Positions 59,669 to 64,000 of a stretch of DNA of 64,000 nt are shown here, piece by piece. The translations under genes and the position numbers were made by a program. The notes under the pieces were generated by a model. It was not told where the DNA came from. It worked only from the letters and a program-made list of their open reading frames with translations, and did no database searches. Source of the DNA: Symbiodinium natans. Taxonomy: Eukaryota; Sar; Dinophyceae; Suessiales; Symbiodiniaceae. The DNA lies in assembly GCA_905221605.1 (NCBI GenBank), contig CAJNDS010002752.1, forward strand, positions 1 to 64,000, given 5' to 3'. How positions within the stretch are numbered: the stretch's first letter is position 1; each line of letters starts with the position of its first letter.

Positions 59669-59786
59669 GTTAACTAGGCCCAAGTGTAACCTAGGAAAAA
59701 AAGGGTACCCTTTCTGGGTTGAAGGGGCTTGTAACAGAACCTAAAACCCCAAAACAAGGGGAACAAGGGCCTATTCTGGGTCCGAG
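59669..59786. repeat. Dispersed repeat family A, copy 4
   Basis: TTAACTAG, CCTAGGAAAAAAAGGGTACC, GAAGGGGCTTG and GGAACAAGGGCCTATTC, CTGGGTCC in order. It is uninterrupted and carries AACCTAAAACCCC at 59738-59750, the site split by an array in copy 3. Confidence 0.8.
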
Positions 59787-60243
59787 TTACCCTAAACCCC
59801 AAACCCCAAACCCCAAACCCAAACCCCAAACCCTAAACCCTAAACCTAAACCCTGAACCCTAAACCCTAAACCCTAAACCCCAAACCCGAAAAAAACCAG
59901 GAACGGTTAGCATAAACAACTCACGGCCCGCCCGCGGATGGTTGAGCACTCGATTTGCCTTGAGGCTGAGCGGAACCGCGGGCCCAGTGCTGCACCTACT
60001 CCGGTACTTACATATGGGGGCTTAGGGCTTTCAAGTTGCTGGACCCCTAATTTAACCCTAAAATCCTGAAACCCTAAAACCCTAAGCCCCGAACAGACCT
60101 AAAGCCCTAAACCCCTAACGGCCCTAAAGCCCTAAAGCCCTACAGCCCTAAACCCCTGACACTCTAAACCCGAACAGACCTAAAACCCTCAACCCCTACT
60201 AAAGCCCTAAAGCCCTACAGCCCGAAACCCAGCGCAACCCTAC
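59787..60243. other. CCCCAAA/CCCTAAA tracts and spacer
   Basis: Arrays at 59791-59890; a degenerate duplicated block with GAACAGACCTAAA near 60091 and 60173. No gene. Confidence 0.55.
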
Positions 60244-60378
60244 TTTGGAGTAGACCCTGGAAAAAAGTATATACTTCTAGGTATAAGTAGCTATAATCGG
60301 AACTCAGAACCACAAAAAAAGTACTGAACCACAAAGAAGTATATACTTTCTTGGTATAAGTGGCTATCATAGGAACTC
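60244..60378. repeat. Dispersed repeat family E, copy 2 with partial tandem copy
   Basis: A copy like 58989-59076 at 60244-60325 is followed at once by a partial one (60326-60378: AAGTATATACTTTCTTGGTA then TAGGAACTC). Confidence 0.8.
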
Positions 60379-60460
60379 CAAAGCCCAGCGCAAGATCGCC
60401 AAAGCGCAGACTGGAGGAGTTGCTTCTTCCGCTCCCTACGGCGATGGATGTCCGCCATCA

Positions 60461-60757
60461 GGTTTGTGATGCTACCTGGCTTTGTGGATCTATAGGGTTT
60501 AGGGTTTAGGGTTTAGGGTTTAGGGTTTAGGGTTTAGGGTTTAGGGTTTAGGGTTTAGGGTTTAGGGTTTAGGGTTTAGGGTTTCGGGTTTCGGGTTTCG
60601 GGTTTCGGGTTTCGGGTTTCGGGTTTAGGGTTTAGGGGTTTAGGGTTTAGGGTTTCGGGTTTCGGGTTTCGGGTTTAGGGTTTAGGGTTTAGGGTTTAGG
60701 GTTAGGGCTTAACGTTTAGGGCTTAAGGTTTGTGATGCTACCTGGCTTTGTGGATCT
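60461..60757. repeat. TTTAGGG/TTTCGGG array between perfect 31-bp direct repeats
   Basis: The 31 bases at 60461-60491 (starting GGTTTGTGATGCTACCTGGC) recur exactly at 60727-60757. The 235 bases between are TTTAGGG with TTTCGGG blocks at about 60586-60628 and 60652-60676. This is the clearest flanking duplication in the window. Confidence 0.95.
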
Positions 60758-60826
60758 GGGGGTTTTTAACCTTGGACCCTTAAGGTTGTACCCTTCGGGT
60801 TTAGGGTTTAGGGTTTAAGGTTTAGG

Positions 60827-60899
60827 GATCTAGGGATCTAGGGATCTAGGGATCTAGGGATCTAGGGATCTAGGGATCTAGGGATCTAGGGATCTAGGG
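60827..60899. repeat. ATCTAGGG 8-bp minisatellite
   Basis: About nine perfect ATCTAGGG units following TTTAGGG words. Confidence 0.95.
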
Positions 60900-61250
60900 G
60901 TTGGGGTCTAATCGCTTGAGTGAAGGAACTAGGGCGCAGGGGTTAGGAGATGGTTTGAGATCCTCCAAGGGCCCTGAGCCCTGAATCCTAAACCCTACAC
61001 CCTAAACCCTGAACCCTAAACCCAAACACGGGATTTGGGGGCGATCTGCGGCTACCTTGTAGCTAAGAAGCTTGGGTAGTGTGGGTGGGCCGTTTCTTAT
61101 GCGGTGGCCTTCCAAAATCGGGCCGTAGCTAGGGTTTAGGGTTTAGGCTTTAGGGTTTAGGGTTCTCGGACTCACTGCCTCTGCACCAACTTGGCAGATC
61201 ATGGCAGCCTGGAAGCCCCTAAACAACCCAAAAACTCTAGCTCCTAAACC
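60900..61250. other. Unique spacer
   Basis: Short CCCTAAA words near 60985-61022 and TTTAGGG near 61132-61162. No gene. Confidence 0.45.
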
Positions 61251-61304
61251 TTTAAAAACTGATTAATGAAGCGAGAAAAGGGGTTACAAGGTGAAGAGAT
61301 TAAT

Positions 61305-61952
61305 GGGGCGGGCAAAAAGGAAGTTATAATGAGCCCGCCGTAACAAGAAAACCAAAAGAAAGTTCATTCACCACGTGCCCTTTATCTCTCTTATTGGCCC
61401 GTCATTGAAGAGAAGAAAACTACTTGAAATAGGGGACAAAAGTGGGTTTTTTTAAGAGCGCCCCACAACAGTATAAAATTGTATTACTCTCGCGAGCACA
61501 TAATAAGTCTTTTTGTAAGCTCGCGAATTCACTTCTTTCACTTTATTGTTATTCACACGGTGCTCACATTATTCTTTTCACACACGGGCCAGTTTATACT
61601 ATTAAAGGCCCCTTTAAAGTCCCTTCATTTGTTGGGCGTTTAATGTAATATACTAGTCCGTGTTCTTCATTGCTTTCCTGATTTTGCTTGTTGTTCAAAT
61701 GAGTTCATGCGTCATTCATATCTTCGCTCCTTATAACTCAATTAAACAAGCAAAGTAAGAGAATTAGAAGGAAGATTCCAGTAGAATAGTATTACGGGCG
61801 AGTGAAAAGATCTTATGTTCGCCCGTGAAAAAAGCCCTAATTTTCTAATTGAATTTCATGCGTCAAACTATTCCTTTATGAAATTCAATTGAATATTGTA
61901 AGGTCTTTTACTATATTCTCCGGGGCTCACAGTATATTTCTTATTGCCCCGG
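61305..61952. repeat. AT-rich block with evenly sized GC-armed hairpins
   Basis: Perfect stem-loops occur at 61307-61339 (GGCGGGC/GCCCGCC), 61490-61526 (TCGCGAGC/GCTCGCGA), 61586-61611 (GGGCC/GGCCC), 61794-61826 (ACGGGCGA/TCGCCCGT), 61847-61890 (AATTGAATTTCAT and complement) and 61920-61952 (CCGGGGC/GCCCCGG). Loops are 19, 21, 16, 17, 18 and 19 bases. There are no telomere-like words. GC-armed hairpins in AT-rich DNA are typical of some organelle intergenic regions; origin here is inference. The 68-codon frame at 61442 starts with GTG and is not called. Confidence 0.8.
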
Positions 61953-62119
61953 GCTTCGTGCTCTCCTTTTAATATAATTTACACGCGTCCGTAAACTTCC
62001 TTGCCAGTTTTTTAAAATGAGCTTTCTTCGCACAAGAAACCCAGAATTAGTACTAGTGGTGAAGATAGAAGTCATGGGTGGTGAATTAGTGACCGAGGGT
62101 GGGTTCCTTGTCAAGGCGT
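61953..62119. other. AT-rich spacer
   Basis: Continuation of the AT-rich block without further hairpins noticed. No gene. Confidence 0.4.
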
Positions 62120-62835
62120 TTTTTGGGCCTTCCTTGGGGCTCGAAAACTAAAACAACACAAGGGTTTCTTTGGTTTTGACGAAAGAAAACGAAAAAAAGA
62201 CCTCGAGAAAGCCAACAAATCCAAAAAAAATGGCCTCCCTGCCTCCATGGCTTTGGCTTATTGGACTTTGGTGTTTGGGGGTTTTTTGGTTTTTTGGTTT
62301 TGGGGGAGTCCCCGTGTCGCTGAAGTTGATACCCTTCGGCTCGAGAGGTCTCCCGGGTTCAGGGTTTAGGGTTTAGGGTTTGGGGTTTCGGGTTTAGGGT
62401 TATTTGACCGTCCCCGATGTGTCCCAGAGCAAGCCAAAACCAAAAAAAACAAAAACAACAAAAAGAACAAAAACCAAAACACCAAAGCCATGGAGGCCGG
62501 GGGGCAATATTGGTTTGTTTCTTTTGTTATTCTCGAGGTTTTTTGGTTTTCTTTGGCCAAAACCAAAAAAAATAACAGGTTTCTTGGTTTTCCAGTCTGA
62601 GGGGTTCGGAAACCATGGTTCTTTTGGTTTTCGGATGAAAAACCAAAAAAAAGTTTTTTGGTTTTGGCCCTCCCTGGGACTCGAAAACAAAGAAACACAT
62701 GGTTTTTTAGAGGTTTTGACGAAAAACCAAAAAACTCGAGAAAACAAAAATATAAAACAAAATGCCTCCCGGCCTAAGTGTCATTTCCACATGCGTGGCC
62801 GGTGGCTGCGTGGACGTTTCCGTGGTCTGCGTGGC
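62120..62835. repeat. Inverted and direct copies of a CTCGAG/GGTTTTTTGG repeat
   Basis: A segment at about 62120-62300 (CTCGAAAACTAAAAC, GGTTTTGACGAAA, CCTCGAGAAA, GCCTCCATGGCTTTGGC) recurs diverged at 62665-62775 in the same orientation and at about 62430-62560 in reverse (GCCATGGAGGCC, TCTCGAGGTTTTTTGG). Part recurs at 63745-63775. Open frames through it are rich in Lys/Asn/Pro/Phe from A/T runs and unconvincing. Confidence 0.7.
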
Positions 62836-63048
62836 CCGGCTTATGGTCTCGTTTCACAGAATTACATGCTGATAGGGGCTCTGGTGCGTTTAGGGTGGTG
62901 GCCAAAACGCACTGAGCTCTTAACCCTAAACCCTAACCCTAAACCCTAAAGCCTCCCGAGTCTAGGGGTTTAGGGGCACGACCCAGGGCCTTCACGGCGT
63001 TGAGGGTTTAGGGCAGATGTGGACCTTCAGAGATTGGGGTTTTTGGTT
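62836..63048. other. Spacer
   Basis: Contains a short CCCTAAA stretch near 62921-62950 and a half copy (AAAACGCACT near 62905) of the hairpin motif found further right. No gene. Confidence 0.4.
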
Positions 63049-63225
63049 TATGCAAAACGCACTTCCCCCTTCCGCCCCCGCTCTTCCCCTCCCCTCCCCG
63101 TGCGTTTTGGGGGGCCTGCAAAACGCACCCCCCCCTTCCCCCTCTTCCCCCCCCCCCCTCCCCCCCCCGTGCGTTTTGGAGAGACCTGCAAAACGCACTC
63201 TCCCCCCCCCCCCCCCCGCCTCCCC

Positions 63226-63259
<34 letters not shown>

Positions 63260-63628
63260 TTCCCTCTTCCCCCTCCCCCCTCCTACTTTTTGACCTGCAA
63301 AACCTTCCCTGCACCCCTCCAAGCAAAGCCCCCCCCACTTATTTGGTCTCAAGGCCTGCAAAACCGACTCCCCCCCCACCCAAGCAAAATGTGTTTTGGG
63401 GGTTTTAACAAACAAAAAATGGGTACCTGGCCGGTGAGGCGGGATGGGTTGGGGGGAGGCCCCACACACAGCTGCGCACGCGACACAACGAAGGACAAAA
63501 ACAACGTGGGGCAAAGTGCGTTTTGGAAGGCCTCGAAAACGCACTGCTTCCTCCCACCCTCCAGTTGCAGCTCCAGTTGCAAGCAAAGTGCGTTTTGGAA
63601 GGCCTCGAAAACGCACTGCTTCCTCCCT
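63049..63628. repeat. Repeated GTGCGTTTT/AAAACGCAC hairpins
   Basis: Four hairpins with perfect 9-bp arms GTGCGTTTT and AAAACGCAC lie at 63100-63128, 63169-63198, 63516-63544 and 63588-63616; loops are 11-12 bases. The last two belong to a direct repeat of about 45 bases (63512-63556 and 63584-63628). Degenerate halves appear near 63053, 63294 and 63356. Pyrimidine-rich sequence fills the gaps; the frames crossing it give Pro- or Gly-rich low complexity. Confidence 0.85.
63199..63260. repeat. Poly-C tract
   Basis: Almost pure C with a few single-base interruptions, inside a broader C/T-rich zone. Confidence 0.9.
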
Positions 63629-63797
63629 CCCTCCCTCGGGTCCCTAAAAAAACACATCCGTGGACAATGGGGTCCGTGGACAGTTCCGTGGCCTGCGTGT
63701 ACGGATGGTCTCCGTGGACAGACACTTGCGTGGATATGACACTTAGCTCCCGGCCTCCATGGCTTTGGCTTTTTGTTTGTTTTTTGTCATTTTTTCG

Positions 63798-63799
63798 TT

Positions 63800-63896
<97 letters not shown>

Positions 63897-64000
63897 TTTT
63901 TTTTAGTTTTTTTTTGTTTTTTGTTTTAGTTTTTTTTGTGTTTTTTTGTTTTTTGTTGTTTTTTTTTGAATTTTGGGTTTTTTGGTTGTTTGGTTTTGTG
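63798..64000. repeat. Poly-T tract and T-rich flank
   Basis: A run of about 97 T residues (63798-63894) followed by T-rich sequence to the window edge. It could be the poly-A tail of a minus-strand retroelement lying to the right of the window, or a simple repeat. Confidence 0.8.

Noticed and set aside
62992-63906. Several overlapping Pro- or Gly-rich frames
   Set aside because: They translate poly-C, hairpin repeats and poly-T; no domain and mutually overlapping.
18106-64000. CRISPR-like array (regular repeats with spacers)
   Set aside because: The repeats are head-to-tail satellites or scattered copies without uniform unique spacers, in a eukaryote-like context.
1-64000. tRNA, rRNA or small nuclear RNA genes
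   Set aside because: I scanned for typical tRNA arms and conserved rRNA words and saw none; a covariance-model search would be decisive.

Overview
The window looks nuclear and eukaryotic, most likely from a dinoflagellate-like microalga. This rests on three points: a huge GC-rich LINE-type retrotransposon, pervasive TTTAGGG/CCCTAAA repeats (plant- and alga-type telomere motif), and no recognisable host gene in 64 kb. The repeat motif alone does not fix the taxon; no spliced leader, rRNA or tRNA gene was seen.

Bases 1-1536 are tandem repeats: 79-bp units, a GGCCAG hexamer array, then perfect and decayed TTTAGGG tracts. Bases about 1537-18105 are one very large LINE-like element on the + strand. 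Its reading frames are ORF1 (2115-3710, helical and basic), a giant ORF in another frame (open 1898-10366, convincing from about 3680) with repeated W/G/D-rich modules separated by hydrophobic signal-peptide-like segments, a short stretch in a third frame (about 10240-10745), and a final ORF to 17950. The last carries two more modules, a type I RNase H, an AP-like endonuclease (EEP), a reverse transcriptase (WADD box) and C2H2-like zinc fingers. Frame changes near 3.7, 10.3 and 10.74 kb mean the copy is either slightly broken or uses frameshifting; homologous modules read through the last two, so these are probably indels. RNase H lies upstream of the endonuclease, an unusual order.

Bases 18106-64000 contain no gene I can defend. 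They are a mosaic of dozens of short telomere-like arrays in both orientations, with short non-repetitive stretches, small inverted-repeat (MITE-like) elements, several dispersed repeat families, minisatellites built on telomere-like variants, and many poly-G/poly-C tracts. At least five telomere-like arrays are bracketed by 9-31 bp direct repeats, and one array interrupts a dispersed repeat that is uninterrupted elsewhere in the window. This suggests that arrays were inserted at breaks or expanded from short seeds rather than being old chromosome ends.

The last 2.8 kb differs: an AT-rich block with regularly sized GC-armed hairpins (61.3-61.95 kb), then an inverted family of CTCGAG / GCCTCCATGG / GGTTTTTTGG sequence, four near-identical hairpins with 9-bp arms, and poly-C and poly-T runs. 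The strongest leads are the giant modular LINE and the evidence that telomere-like arrays behave as insertions.
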